DNA from: Prorocentrum cordatum | Lineage: Eukaryota; Sar; Dinophyceae; Prorocentrales; Prorocentraceae | Length of the DNA: 64,000 bases | Reading direction: 5' to 3' | Assembly (NCBI GenBank): GCA_963575745.1 | Contig: CAUYUJ010020715.1 | Span: forward strand, 674,567 to 738,566 | In this document: piece by piece, positions 1-11,100 of the stretch | How positions within the stretch are numbered: the stretch's first letter is position 1 | Layout: the number at the start of each line of letters is the position of its first letter | Notes under the pieces: model-generated | Databases searched by the model: none | The model's input: the letters and a program-made list of their open reading frames with translations, nothing else | What the model was told of the DNA's origin: nothing | Program-made: the position numbers and the translations under genes

Positions 1-305
1 AAATTGTAGTAGCCCTGGATCGTGCATCTGCGGGCCCATCTGGCACTGCTGCTGCGGCGGTGCTATCTGGCCCTGCTGCTGACTCTTCATCTGCTGGTCC
101 ATCATCTGCTGCTTCTTGCCCATCATCTGCTGATCGGTCTGCTGGCAATTCGTCTGGTCCATCTGGCCCATCTGCTGGCCCAGCTGACCATGCTGATGCT
201 GCTGATGCTGCTGACCGATCGCATTCTGTTGTCCACCACCCGCTCCAAACTGAGGTAGGTGTGTCTGAATGTAGGGCGGCTGTTGGTGCGCCACGTACTG
301 GTTCA

Positions 306-340
<35 letters not shown>

Positions 341-1038
341 GGATGCTGCGATCCAGCAAATCCCCACGCATACTGCGGCTGCGGTCCATAGGGGCCTGTG
401 AGCCCTCCAGCACCTGCGACTGTCGCTTGGGGCTGGGCCGAAGACGCCATGTGCAGGTCGTCCATCGGCGGCTCGTCTGGCATCTGCTCCAGCTCGTTCA
501 TGCAGCTCTGCAGCTGCTGGATCTCCAGCTCGATCTCCTTCTCCTGCTCGGCTAAGTCCTTGAGCCTCGATACCGTGTTGTTGAGACGGTCCTTGGCTCG
601 ATCTAATCTGCCTCTGACCTCGTCGCGCTGCTTCCTCACGGGCACTAGGGAGGCCAGGCAAGTCTTCATCGCCATCAGCTCCATGTCGTGCTCGTTCGCC
701 GTGTCCGTCTTGCCCGCCCTGCGAGCGTAGATCGCCATGCTCGCGACGTTGAGCGGCTGGTCCTCCAGCTCCTGCTTCCGCACTGGAATCTCCTGCTGCC
801 TCGACGGTGTCGGACGAAAGGCTGAATGGTTCGTCACCGCACGATGTGGCATGGGCGGTAACTTCTGAATGTAGTTCCTGATGTGCTGCTGCTCTCGCTG
901 TCGTTCTCTCACTGCGCTCTGGCTTCTTGCCCTTGCTCCTGCGCTGGGATTGTCGGTCCAGGCTTGCCCACAAAAACAATGACGATGCCAGTTGTTGACC
1001 ATCTTTCCACATTTGCCACATTGCCACTTGTTGTTCAT
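1..1038 (-). CDS. Zinc-finger, coiled-coil and Gln-rich protein, cut by window edge
   Basis: An open frame of at least 346 codons runs from ATG at 1038 to the window edge with no stop; the frame is also open upstream to about 1211. The N-terminus holds a treble-cleft-like finger (WQCGKCG, then HCFCG about 13 residues on), close to the W-x-C-x2-C RanBP2 style. Residues ~85-205 are charged and heptad-like (coiled coil), followed by Pro/Gly/Tyr and then long Gln/His/Met-rich tracts with a (CAG)n run at 301-350. The order finger, coiled coil, low-complexity tail matches the LINE ORF1 at 13664-14524, so this may be ORF1 of a second retroelement with ORF2 outside the window. It could instead be a cellular RNA-binding protein. 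Confidence 0.6.
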
Positions 1039-1285
1039 CTGCGTTCGATCCTGAACCTGGGCGCTGTGATGCTGGGAAAGAAGCCGATATGATCGGTCTA
1101 GCGCCACAAGCAGCCGTGCTTGATGACGCTTGGCGCGCTCGCGCCGATGCCGAGTTGGCTCGGTGTCGCGCGAGAACAAGAGAGAAGAAATGACTGATAT
1201 CGCGGTGCCTTGCTAGGCGCGCGCGTGGGGCTGGGCCTGCAGAGGAAAGTAAAAAGGATCGCAGGTTGCAGTATCGGTTCTGACC

Positions 1286-1420
1286 TGGGGACGTATCCTC
1301 CTCCTCCTCCTCCTCCTCCTCCTCCTCCTCCTCCTCCTCATTCCCTCCTCCTCCTCCTCCTCCTCCTCTTCCTCCTCCTCCTCCTCTTCCTCCTCCTCCT
1401 CCTCCTCCTCATCATCATCC
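1286..1420. repeat. (CTC)n microsatellite
   Basis: Near-pure CTC/CTT triplets on the plus strand. It makes poly-Pro, poly-Leu or poly-Glu in different frames and explains the long but non-credible open frames here. Confidence 0.95.
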
Positions 1421-1779
1421 TCGTCCTCCGCTGGGGAAGGGGGGAGGAGGAGGAACAGCAGGCCGGGAGAGCCAAAGGCGATCTCCTTCCCGTAAGCCCT
1501 GACTCTCGAAGGCGAGGCCCCTTCTTGGAGCGCTTCGCGCTCTGGCGGGGGAGGGCCCGCCTCGGCGGCAGCGACCGCGCAGCCGCCCGCGCCGCGGTCG
1601 GCCTCGTCCACGCTGGCCCAACCCGCCCCGCCGCCGAGCTGGCGGAGCTCGCCGTCGCTCAGACCGCGCGAACCTCGCCGCCGAGGGGCACGCGCGCGCC
1701 AAAAAAAAACCGAACAAAAAACATATCACTGGCAACCTATACCCAACGATGATTGGCTTGCGCAATTGAGCGCAACGTG
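1421..1779. other. GC-rich spacer, no gene recognised
   Basis: Open frames exist on both strands because stops are rare at this GC content, but their translations are Arg/Ala/Pro-rich with no motif. A small hairpin-like GAGCGCTTCGCGCTC lies near 1528. Confidence 0.5.
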
Positions 1780-2835
1780 GTTGTGTATATCCTCTTCGGT
1801 GGAGCTCCCTATGCAGCCACGGAAACGCGCGAGGAGCGTGCCGGAATGCGTGCGGAGCCTCATGCAACCATTGCCACTGGGGCCTTCGGTGGGACTCCTT
1901 ACGGGGCCACGAAACGTGCGAGGGTGCGCCGAAATGGGTGGGGCGGCGCCATGCGAAAACTGCCACTGGGGCAAACAAAAACACAAACAAGCATTCAAAC
2001 AAGAAACGACCTTCTGCTGTTCGCCAAATTCGGACCCTGGAGGCCCCTACCGTGTCTCGGGTCCGTCAGCAAAAAAAACACTCGGGATGAAAAACCCGTC
2101 CCTAGGAGTCCAGATGTCCTCGCCGCCAAGTGGTGCCCGAGGAAAAAAGGAACCTGGAGAAAGACCCAACCATATGCACTTGTGGGTTCCGCGATTGTGA
2201 ATATCGTCTTCGGTGGAGCTCCGTATGGGGCCACAAGCCATGTGAGGGGTGTGCGAAAATGGGAGTGGAACCGCGTGCGAATTTGGCCACTGGGGCCCTC
2301 GGTGGAGCTCCCTATGGGGCCACGAAACGTGCCAAAGGCGTGCCAAAATGGGGGGTGGAACCGCATGCGAACTTTGCCACTGGTGCCTTCGGTGGAACTC
2401 CTCATGGGGACACGAAACGTGGCAAAAGTGTGCCGACATGCGGGTGGAACCGCATGCGAACTTTGCCACTGGAGCCTTCGGTGGAGCTTCTTATGGGGCC
2501 ACGAGAAGTGCGAGGGGTGTGCCAAATGGGGGTGGAACCGCATGCGAACTTTGCCATTGAGGCCTTCGGCGGAACTTCCTGTGGGGCCACGAAACGTGTG
2601 AGGGGTATGCAAAAATTGAGGGGGGGGGGGGGCGCATGCGAATTTTGCCACTGAGGCCTTCGATGGAATTCCCTATGGGGCCACAAACCATGTGAGGGGT
2701 GTGCGAAAATGGGGGTGGAACCGCATGCGAATTTTGCCAATGAGGCCTTCGATGGAGCTCCATATGGGGCCACAAGCCATGTGAGGGGTGTGCGATAATG
2801 GGGGTGGAACCGCATGCGAACTTTGCCACTGTCGG
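1780..2835. repeat. ~88-bp minisatellite, block 1
   Basis: About nine diverged copies of an 84-95-bp unit. The core GCCTTCGGTGGAACTCC or a near variant recurs near 1795, 1887, 2210, 2302, 2386, 2478, 2563, 2660 and 2749, with a linked CGCATGCGAACTTTGCCAC in most units. The gap at about 1960-2200 holds foreign sequence that includes a piece shared with 24.7 kb. Both strands stay open across it, but the translations only echo the unit. Confidence 0.9.
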
Positions 2836-3769
2836 GGGGACGCAAGACCCGGGTACGGAGGACCCGGGTACGACGGAAGAGGTCCGTCAAAAATTTTGGG
2901 GCGCTCCGATGCAAGTGTGCCGCGTCCAATCGAATGCCCTGGCCCCTTGCTGCAACGACTCGCACCACTCTCAACGATGCAATCAAGAAGACATTGAATG
3001 GCATGCCGCTTCGCTCGCGAAGCGTGCTACACGTGCGCCCGCGCGCGTATGTCCCTATCAAGTGCGAAAGGTTTCCTTTCTAGTTTCAGATTTGTTCGTG
3101 CCGCATTTTACGACTACCACTGCGAATCCAGAGAACACAAAAAACGTTCCAAAACATCAGATGGGACAGGCCTGCCATGAGCATCTGGACCCCCCAACCG
3201 ATTTTGACGAGGACGTCAAAATTTGACGCGCCCAACATCAAATTTGACGAGGCCATCATAAATTTGACGAGGCCCAACCAAAATTTGACGACGACGATTG
3301 CTCGAGACATTCTCAAAGAATTCTGGCGCGTAAAATTTGACGAGCACCACTTTTTTTTGACGAGCGGACGGTGGCCCACGTCGGCGGCATGACCGGCCCG
3401 ACTCCCCGCGTCAAAATTCTTTGACGGACCCTCCCCTGATTATTCATTGCCCCGCGATGGTCCCCTCCACTTGTTGTCCCACCTCCCCTCATCTCTTTCT
3501 CCTCCCGTTGCCTCCTGCTTCGTCCATCTCTTCCTGTGTACCCCCCACGCCAGCCCCACAGATGTCCTCGAGAGGCCCTCAACAGCCCCTGACCCCTGTC
3601 CCAGGCATCACTCGGTTCACTAGAGCTTCTAGCGATCCTGCCGAAAAAACGCCCTCCAGCAGCGCCGCGTCGCGGAATGTAACCGACGCGCGTTCGCAAC
3701 TAATTTTTTCAATTCCCGCGCGAAACTCGCGTCCCGGCTTACCCGGGTCTTGCGCCCCCCCGACACTGG
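2836..3769. other. Spacer with short AATTTGACGAGG repeats
   Basis: No gene recognised. Between 3215 and 3366 the motif AATTTGACGAGG or a close variant occurs about six times at irregular 22-50-bp spacing. A short palindrome GCTTCGCTCGCGAAGC lies at about 3007. The rest is unique-looking GC-rich sequence between two blocks of the same minisatellite. Confidence 0.5.
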
Positions 3770-4075
3770 GGCCCTCGGTGGAGTTCCCCATGGGGCCACG
3801 AACCGTGCCAAAGGTGTGCAAAATGGGGGGGGACCGCATGCGAACTTTGCCTCTGGGGCCTTCGGTGGAGCACCCAATGGAGCCACGAACCGTGTGAGGG
3901 GTGTGCCAAAATCAAAATAGGGGCGGAACCGCATGCGAACTTTGCCACGGGGCCCTTCGGTGGAACTCCCTACGGGGCCACGAACCGTGTGAGGGATGTG
4001 CCAACATTGATGTGTAACCGCATGCGAACTTTGCGCCTTCGGTGTAGTTCCCTATGGGGCCACAAAAGGACGAGG
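3770..4075. repeat. ~88-bp minisatellite, block 2
   Basis: Four further copies of the unit described at 1780-2835 (cores near 3773, 3860, 3955 and 4040), about 900 bp from the first block and in the same orientation. Confidence 0.88.
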
Positions 4076-4552
4076 GAGGAACGGGAAGAAGAGGGGAGGA
4101 GGAGGAGGAGGGACGCGGGGCGCTGTTCTTTCATAGCGAGGACTCAAATGGTTGGGAGAAAGCGAACATCCTATTAAAATGAAGCCTAGGGATTTGCGAT
4201 TTTTGGGGGGACAAACGACGACATAAGCTAGGGGGCCCCAACTCCGATGCGAGAAATCTGCGCGGACCTCCCAATTGTTATGTTTGCGTTGGTTTTTGGT
4301 CCTGAACTGCTGCTTGCGCCGTCGGTTCGCACGGATTCTGCTCCGAGCGAGCCCCGCCCGAGGAGCGCGAGGCGGCATCCACGAGGGGCAGCGCGACACC
4401 ACTCTGGGCCAGGCGGCCGCGGCGGGCAGCCGTCCCTCGTCGAGGGGCCCGAGGCGGGGCGGGACACCCGGGAAGCACCGGCGCACGTTGGGCCAGGCGG
4501 CCGCGGTGTGCAGGCTGTGCGATGCCCAGACCTGCTCGCGTCGTGGACAGAA
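4076..4552. other. Spacer with partial TIR-element end
   Basis: No gene recognised. 4229-4290 (GAGAAATCTGCGCGGAC followed by TTGTTATGTTTGCG) resembles the right end of the inverted-repeat element at 63607-63792, so a truncated copy is likely. The remainder is GC-rich. Confidence 0.45.
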
Positions 4553-4757
4553 ATCAGGACGCGTGATTGTTGAAGGGGCCCAGGGACACACAAAGAAATA
4601 CACACAAATAGCAAGTGTCCCAATCTTTTTCCGTATGTTCTGGGTTTTTGTCTTCCCCCCCACTTCCTATATTTCCCATATTTTCCTGGGAATCGACGAT
4701 TAATTGTGTCTGTGTGATTCTTTCCCGTCCTGACAAACATCAGGACGCGTGATTGTT
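4553..4757. mobile_element. 167-bp insertion with 19-bp target site duplication
   Basis: The 19-mer ATCAGGACGCGTGATTGTT occurs at 4553-4571 and again, identically, at 4739-4757. The 167 bp between are AT-richer than the flanks and have weak inverted ends (GACACACAAAGAAA against TTCTTTCCCGTC). A perfect 19-bp duplication suits retroposition or a long-TSD DNA element. No coding sequence or A-tail is seen. Confidence 0.7.
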
Positions 4758-5243
4758 CACCTCTGCCGGCCTCTGCGGGCCCTCGCCGGGCCCAGGCCCC
4801 GGGACCGTCGAAACCGCCCCGGTGAGAGGGTCGGGGCCGCCGGGGACGCGGGCTGGAAGAATCAAGACGTCGCATGTCTGAGAGGCCTCCCCGATGGGAT
4901 CAAGGTTGGATGGGGTCGGACAGTCGCGCCCTTCGTCCATGCGCCACGGATGCATCTGCGATGCATCGGCGACGTCGGCGATGCGACAGGGACGCGGCGT
5001 GGAGGCATCCCGGCGAACTGTGCATCGAGCCACATCGCATCTCCGACGCATCAGCGCTGTGGCGCGATCTTCCCACCCCTCGTGCTCGGACCAGCTGGTG
5101 GGCCTCGTCGCAGCGTGGGGGCAGCTCGCGGCTTGCGCGTCCCCCTGTGCAGCTCCATCGACCCCTCGGTAGAAAACGATCGAGGGCAGGGAAGGATCAG
5201 CACTGGCGCCCTCGCCCATCCTTCTCGGCGCCCGTAAGGTTAA
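4758..5243. other. GC-rich spacer, nothing recognised
   Basis: Open frames occur on both strands but none carries a recognisable motif or a supported start. Confidence 0.4.
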
Positions 5244-5388
5244 GTCGAGCGTGTCCCTCTACGGGAGGAACATTCAAAAACAGTTCCACAAATAGTTGGG
5301 GAACGATTCTGAATCAAGCCTGCTTGACTTTTGCTGGGGACTTTTTCGTTTGCCGCTCAAAATCCGCCTGCAGGGGGACGTGCCCGAC
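5244..5388 (-). mobile_element. GTCGGGC-family inverted-repeat element (copy 1)
   Basis: Starts GTCGAGCGTGTCCCTCTAC and ends GGGGGACGTGCCCGAC, with an AT-richer middle of about 90 bp. Compared with the copies at 24-27 kb it is reversed. See the family finding for all copies. Confidence 0.75.
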
Positions 5389-5703
5389 GCACCCGCACGG
5401 ACCGGCTCCGCGGCCCGAGCTCTGGTGCCGACGGCCCCGGGGCCCGGGGAGGGCCCCCGGAGGCCGACCAGAATGGCCAGCACCGCTCCGCCGTGCGCGA
5501 ATGCCACGCCGCGAGGCGGCCCGGGAGCGGACCTCTTGGATCTGCGCTGCGGACCCCCCCTCCTTCAGGCAAGCGCGCTCCGCTGCTCGCAGAGTCACTG
5601 CTCGCAAATGGCCTGGATCCGCCGCGGGGGATCTACAATCCAGTATACGGGTTTCCCGGACGTTTGCGAGCAGGCACTTTGCGAGCAGTGGAACGCGCTC
5701 GGC
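5389..5703. other. GC-rich spacer, nothing recognised
   Basis: No motif-bearing frame. A short direct repeat TTTGCGAGCAG occurs twice at about 5660-5690. Confidence 0.4.
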
Positions 5704-5830
5704 GATTCTTTGGCGCGCGGAGCGCGCCAGGGGCGGCGCCCCAGAGGCGCCGCCGGGTGGGGGCCCGGCGCGGATCCAAGAAACCCGCGCGGAGCGCCAA
5801 AAGCTTATGTTGATGCTTATGATTATTCTT
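5704..5830 (+). mobile_element. Truncated copy of the GGCGCC-core TIR element
   Basis: Shares the palindromic core GGCGCGCGGAGCGCGCC plus GGCGGCGCC...GGCGCCGCC and the right end (AAACCCGCGCGGA, then a TTATGTT-rich terminus) with 63607-63792. The left terminus is not recognisable. Confidence 0.65.
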
Positions 5831-6126
5831 CGTCGGGGGCGGCCAAGAGGAGGGCGTCCAAGAGGGGAGGCGCAAATCATGGCCGGCGGCACGTGCGCGG
5901 CTCCGAGGGGGGTGCCAGGGACTCATTATAACAAGAAGAGGCGCCATGAAATCTGGGGAGACATCATGGCCCTCGCCATGATTTCCACCCCCCCTAATCA
6001 TCACCCCCCTCTTGGCCACCCCCGATTCTTCGATTCTCGGATCGGACCCGTTCCCGGCCGAGATGGCGTCCAGACCTGTGTGGAACCAGGTTTGATGGGC
6101 CTGCTTTCCACAACCACCACCACAAG

Positions 6127-6252
6127 TTGGAGGGGGGAAAGGAGGTGGTGGACGAGGAGGAGGAGGACAAGGAGGAGGAGGAGGAGGAGAAGGTGGAGAA
6201 GGAGGTGGAGGAGGACCCCCTCCCCCTCCACCGATGGTGGTGGTGGTGGTGG
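6127..6252. repeat. (GGA)n then (GGT)n microsatellite
   Basis: Imperfect GGA/GAG triplets to about 6225, then GGT triplets to 6252. Confidence 0.9.
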
Positions 6253-6678
6253 AAAATTTGCCCATCAAGCTTATGCACAGAACACGGCGCGCCGGATGCC
6301 TGGGCCCTTCCGCGGCAGAGAGCGCCAGCTACTACGCACACCGAGCCGACCCCGGCCTTTCGGTCCCGCTCGGGGGATCCCGAGGCCAGTGTGCTATACG
6401 CACACTCCCGGCGCGGCCGGGAAAGCATAAGCTCACCAATGGTCCGGGAGCGCACGGTGGGCTTCGCCAGCCCTGAAATCCTGGCCTCTCAATTTCTTCA
6501 CACTGGGCGTTTTCGCCAAACTTCTGGCCCCGGGAGCCTCACAGATCGCTCTGGTGCGAAAAAGCTCGCAGAGAGATGGGGTCCAGAGCTCCAGTCGTGA
6601 TTTTGTTGCGATGTTGCAGTTGTTTTGCAACGTCAGATCTCAGGGGTGGTCCAGGGGCCCACGGTGGGCTTCGCCAGG

Positions 6679-6688
6679 ATCGGCGTCG

Positions 6689-6725
<37 letters not shown>

Positions 6726-6765
6726 GGCCTCCCTCGTCCTCGTCCTCGTCGTCGCGGCCGTCGTC
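6679..6765. repeat. (GTC)n microsatellite
   Basis: GTC/CGT triplets, pure between about 6688 and 6722 and imperfect after. Confidence 0.92.
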
Positions 6766-7554
6766 GCTGTGGCAACAATCGCAGCGTCGAAGGAAAGGGC
6801 TGTGCCCTCGCCTCACGACGTCGGATCTCCGGGGAACCTGGGGCGGCTCGCTGGCGGAGCGTGCCGTCGCGTAACTTCGAGCTGCCCATCGCGAGCTGGT
6901 CCTCTTTCGGGAGCGACCGCGACGGCATGCTCGCACGTGAAACCGAGAAGGCCACGATCAGTCCGTGGGTCCCCGGCTTGAGGAGAAAAACTGCGGTGCC
7001 AAGCCGCAGAAAGAGGCGCAGGAGGAGGGGGTGGACGAAGGAGAGCGGATGGTCGCTCTGCATGCCATCCAGGGAAACATACGTCAAACAAGCGGGCAAA
7101 TCAACCCGGCGCGACCTCAATCAGGGTAATACAGCTCCCGATCAATGCAACGATAATCAAGAACACTTTATCATCTGGACTCGTCGCCGTCACGGGCGTT
7201 CTGAGGGTAAGGAAGGAGAAACGATAAGAAAGGAGAAAGCCGCCCCACCCCCCCTGGCAGTGTGTCCCCAGCACCACCGCAGCGCTCACCTGTACGATCG
7301 GACCTAGGACAGAAGAACATCCCTGAAGAACATGAGACCCTCCGCCAGCCAAAACACAGAGAACATCCAAGGGCACCCTCCTCAGGATGCACAAGAACAT
7401 CCAACAAACACGAAGAACATCAGGGTACCCTCCCCGAACCGACCTCTATCTGATACCGCGGTCTGACCGTACCCTGGATGGGGCAATAATCGCCCCCCCC
7501 CTGGACCCGCTGGGGTAATTGGGCACGTGCTGTCGGAACGGGTGGAGGGAGGGT

Positions 7555-7640
7555 TGGGGGAGGAGGAGGACGAGGAGGAGGAGGAGGAGGAGAAGGAGGA
7601 GTAGGAGGAGGAGGAAGAGAGGAGGAGGAGGAGGGGGATG
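7555..7640. repeat. (GGA)n microsatellite
   Basis: Imperfect GGA triplets on the plus strand. Confidence 0.9.
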
Positions 7641-7925
7641 GGCAAGCTCCGTCAGAAGGCTAGTCCCCCACCCCTCCGTGAATATCCCACCCAGGGTAAC
7701 CACCTCAGCCTCCACTTTCAGCAAACTTGGGTCGCAACGCCCGTGCGCACCACAGAAGATGGCCGCGAGCACTACGCGTGCCTGCGACCACTGCGGCGGC
7801 GAGGGGAGGGGAGCCAGACCCTGCCAGGGCCCACAACCGCCTCGCGAGCGCAGGCGTGCACGACAAGACTGCCAACACCGTCACAGCACGCATCCCACCT
7901 CCTTCTCCTCTCAGCATCGCACCGT

Positions 7926-8020
7926 CGTCGTCCTCCTCCTCCTCCTCCTCCTTTCTGCCCCTCCTCCTCCTCCTCATCCTCCTCCTCCTCCTCCTCCTCC
8001 TCCTCCTCCTCCTCCTCGTG
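7926..8020. repeat. (CTC)n microsatellite
   Basis: CTC triplets broken by one TTTCTGCCC interruption; opposite strand polarity to the GGA tract 300 bp to the left. Confidence 0.92.
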
Positions 8021-8299
8021 TACCATAATCGCATGTGGGCACCAGTGGTGCTGCAACTGGGCGCACCAATGTGCCCTCCGAGTGCCACAGCGGCCTGTAC
8101 CGATGCGGTAGGGTACCGCAACCTGGTCGTGATCACCCGGGCAGCTTGCCAGCATCACGACGCGCCCGTGGGAACAGCGGAGCGCTTGCGACAGCAAGAT
8201 GACGACGAAAGCCAGACCCTACGAAGACCACCATTCCCTACGACCGCCACACGCGTGCCCAACATCGCACCGAACCCTGTGAGTGCTAGCCGCTAGCCT

Positions 8300-8600
8300 G
8301 CGAGCGAAGATGGGACATAGACGGACGAGGACAAGGAGGATGAGCAGGAGGACGGCGACGACTGGGAGAAAAAGGACGAGAAGGAGAAGACGAGCGAGGA
8401 CCACGAGGACGATGAGAACGACAACGACGACGAGACGATCTCGAGACCGACGGCGAAGCCGGGGACAATGACGACGATGAGGACCACGAGAAAAGAAAGA
8501 ACGACGACGAGAGCGACAAGAGCGAAGACGAGGACGCCGAGGACGAGCATGAGGAACAGGAGCGGAGAAAGCTAGCAGAAGGGACATGACAAGCAAGATG
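8300..8600. repeat. Degenerate purine/GAC triplet tract
   Basis: Imperfect GAC, AGG and GAG triplets, coding for mixed Asp/Glu/Arg in every frame with no motif. Confidence 0.7.
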
Positions 8601-8762
8601 AGGAGAAGGGACGGAGGGAGGGCGTAAGGGGAGGAAGAAGAGAACTACGTTTTGCACTTCGAGTCGGGAACTTAAGGAAGAGGAAGGTGGCCAGGAGCAG
8701 GAGGAGGACGGGGGCGAGGGGGAAGGACTGGGAGGAGGACAAGGAGCAAGGTGGAGCAACGG

Positions 8763-8827
<65 letters not shown>

Positions 8828-8828
8828 C
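8763..8828. repeat. (GAC)n microsatellite
   Basis: About 21 uninterrupted GAC triplets. Confidence 0.97.
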
Positions 8829-8956
8829 GGCGCCATCGGTGAAGAACTGTCGCGCACTGGACCCTCCCAGGATCGCGGGGAGGGGAGGCACAGCCTGCTC
8901 TCGGATGCCACGGCCGGCCACATCCGCAGAAGTTGGCGGCGCGCACGGTGTGCACC

Positions 8957-9122
8957 CCCCCCTCCTCCTCCTCCTGCCCCACCTCCTCCTCCTCCTCCTC
9001 CTCCTCCACCTCCTTCTCCTCCTCCTCCTCCTCCTGCCCTGTCTCCTCCTCCTCCTCCGCCTGCCCGGCCTCCATCTCCTCCTCCTCCTCCTCCTCCTCC
9101 TCCTCCTCCTCCTCCTCCTCCC
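8957..9122. repeat. (CTC)n microsatellite
   Basis: CTC triplets with a few CTG/CCC interruptions. Confidence 0.95.
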
Positions 9123-9179
9123 CATTTTCACGAGGCTGCAACTCCGCGCAAAATGTAACAGCTTCGCGCTCCGGAGGCC

Positions 9180-10320
9180 CAGATGCCTCCAAGATGGCAA
9201 CATACGGCTCCAAGGAGTGCCACTTTGACTTCAAGACGGCCCAGTATGGCTTCAAGATGGCACACGAGGCCTTCGAGGTGTCCCAAGAGAGCCCCAAGAG
9301 TGTTCCCCAGAGGACGTCGAGAGGCAAAAGTGATTGATGTCCGTAGGTTGTGCAGTGTTGTCGGGGTTCTCGCGGATTCGAGCTTCTGACGTCCCAAAAC
9401 GATCCACGAGACCCCCAAGACCGCCCTGAACGGCCCAAGAGGGCCCCCAGATGGCCAAAGAGGGCTCCAAGACGGCCCAAGAGGCGCCCAAGAAGGCCCC
9501 AAGACGGCCCCGAGAAGGGCCCAAGAGTGGGAACGCGAACCGTCAATCCGAGCATCCCGCCCCAAGAGATCCCAGGAGGCCCGAAGAGGGCCAACAGAGG
9601 CCCCCCCATGATGGCCCCGAGAGGCAACAATCATGGACTGCCCATTGGCTGTTCAATGTTAGCCGGGTTGTCGCCGTTTTTTTACTCCCGGCGCCTGAAC
9701 ACGGCCCACGAGGCCCCCAAGACTGCCCCAAGACGGCCCACGAGGCCCCAAAGACTGCCCCAAGACGGCCCAAGTGGCCCCCAGGGAAGCGCCAAGACGG
9801 CCCACGAGGGCCCCAAGGCGGCCCAAGAGGCGCCCAAGAGAGCCCAAGCAAGTCCCAAGACAGCACCAAGAAGGGCCCAAGAGGGGGAGTACGACCCGAC
9901 AACTCGAGCCAAGGGGCCGCCCAAGACGGCCCCGAGAGGCAACCATAATTGATTTCCATGTGATGTTGACACGTGTTGTGGGTTCCCGTGTTGAACTGTC
10001 GACGCTCCCAGACGGCTTAAGAGTCCCCCAAGACTACTCCATGACAACCCAAGAGGCCCCCAGTAGGGCCCCAAAACTGCCCGAGAGGGCTCCTTGGCAG
10101 CCCAAAAGGGTGCCGACCACGGCCCAAGAGGGCCCCAAAGCGAGCTCAAGAAGCGCAACAGAGGAAACACGAACCGACAATTCGAGCCTTGCGCCACAAG
10201 ATGCCAAAAGAGGCCCCCAATAGGACCCCAAACCGGCCCCCGAGAGACTCCAAAGGGGTCCCAAAATTGCCCAAATGAGGTCCATAAGGGCTCCCCACAA
10301 AGTGAAGACGAAAGGTGCCA
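9180..10320. repeat. ~300-bp higher-order repeat of CCCAAGANGGCC units
   Basis: Short units of the CCCAAGACGGCC / CCCAAGAGGCCC type are organised into ~300-315-bp super-units. The anchor GAGAGGCAA(A/C) with a following TGATT/CATGG-like segment recurs at 9319, 9619 and 9934, and a CGAACCGNCAATNCGAGC-like segment recurs near 9540, 9890 and 10170. Reading frames across it are repeat echoes. Confidence 0.8.
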
Positions 10321-10330
10321 CATGTCACGG

Positions 10331-10545
10331 CATTCCTCCTCCTCCTCCTCCTCCGCCTCCTCCTCCTCCTCCTCCTCCTCCTCCGCCTCCTCCTCCTCCT
10401 CCTCCACCCCATCCTCGTCCTCCTCGTCCTTCTCGTCCTCCTCCTCCTCCTCCTCCTCCTCCTCCTCCTCCTCCCTCTCCTTCCCATCCTCGTCGTCGTC
10501 GTCGTCTTCCTCCTCCTGCTCCTCCTCCTCCTCCTCCTCCTCATC
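10331..10545. repeat. (CTC)n / (GTC)n microsatellite
   Basis: CTC triplets with CGC and GTC interruptions; a pure GTC run near 10490-10507. Confidence 0.95.
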
Positions 10546-11100
10546 CCCCATCTCATCAGAATCATCATCAGCATCAGTATCATCAGCATCATCAGCTTCA
10601 TCAGCATCACCAGCACCATCATCAGCTCCATCATCGTCATCATCGTCATCTGTATCATAATCGTCATCAGCATCGTCCTCACAATCATCTGTATCATTAG
10701 AAGCAGCAGCGTCATCAGCATCAGCATCACCATCACCATCAGCATCATCATCACCATACTCATCCTCATCGGCATCGCTATCATCATTGCCATTGGCATG
10801 TCACAACAACACCACCACCAACACAATCAACATCATCATCATCACCATCAGCATCATCATCAGCATCATCCTCATCATCATCACCAGCATCAGCAGCAAC
10901 ATCGTCATCATTACCAGTAGCATCATTATCATCATATTCCGTATCCGCATCATCTTCCTCATCCTCATCCTCATCCTCATCATCCCAGGTATCCCTTGTC
11001 ATCCCAATCACCGTGCTCGTCCTCGTCCTCATCATAAACACAACTGGTATCAACATCCTCAGCACCATCAGCCTCATCTTCATCATCGTCAGCCGCATCA
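10546..11100. repeat. (ATC/CAT)n degenerate microsatellite
   Basis: About 550 bp dominated by ATC triplets in TCATCATCAGCATCA style, giving Met-, Ile/Ser- or His-rich translations. Confidence 0.95.

Larger units (their letters stand above)
5831..9180. other. Gene-free repeat-rich stretch
   Basis: I see no credible gene. Microsatellites inside are listed separately. GCACGGTGGGCTTCGCCAG (6452-6470) recurs in near-identical form at about 6660, a local ~205-bp duplication. Long frames here read as poly-Ser, poly-Glu, poly-Arg or poly-Asp from triplet repeats. Confidence 0.55.

Noticed and set aside
1213-1611. Open frame with poly-Glu/Arg on the minus strand
   Set aside because: Product of the (CTC)n tract; no motif outside it.
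1753-2655. Several 140-280-codon frames on both strands
   Set aside because: They only translate the 88-bp minisatellite; no family motif and no consistent strand.
8572-9630. 350-codon minus-strand frame
   Set aside because: Composed of triplet tracts and the 12-bp repeat echo (GLSWASLGP-like); no domain.
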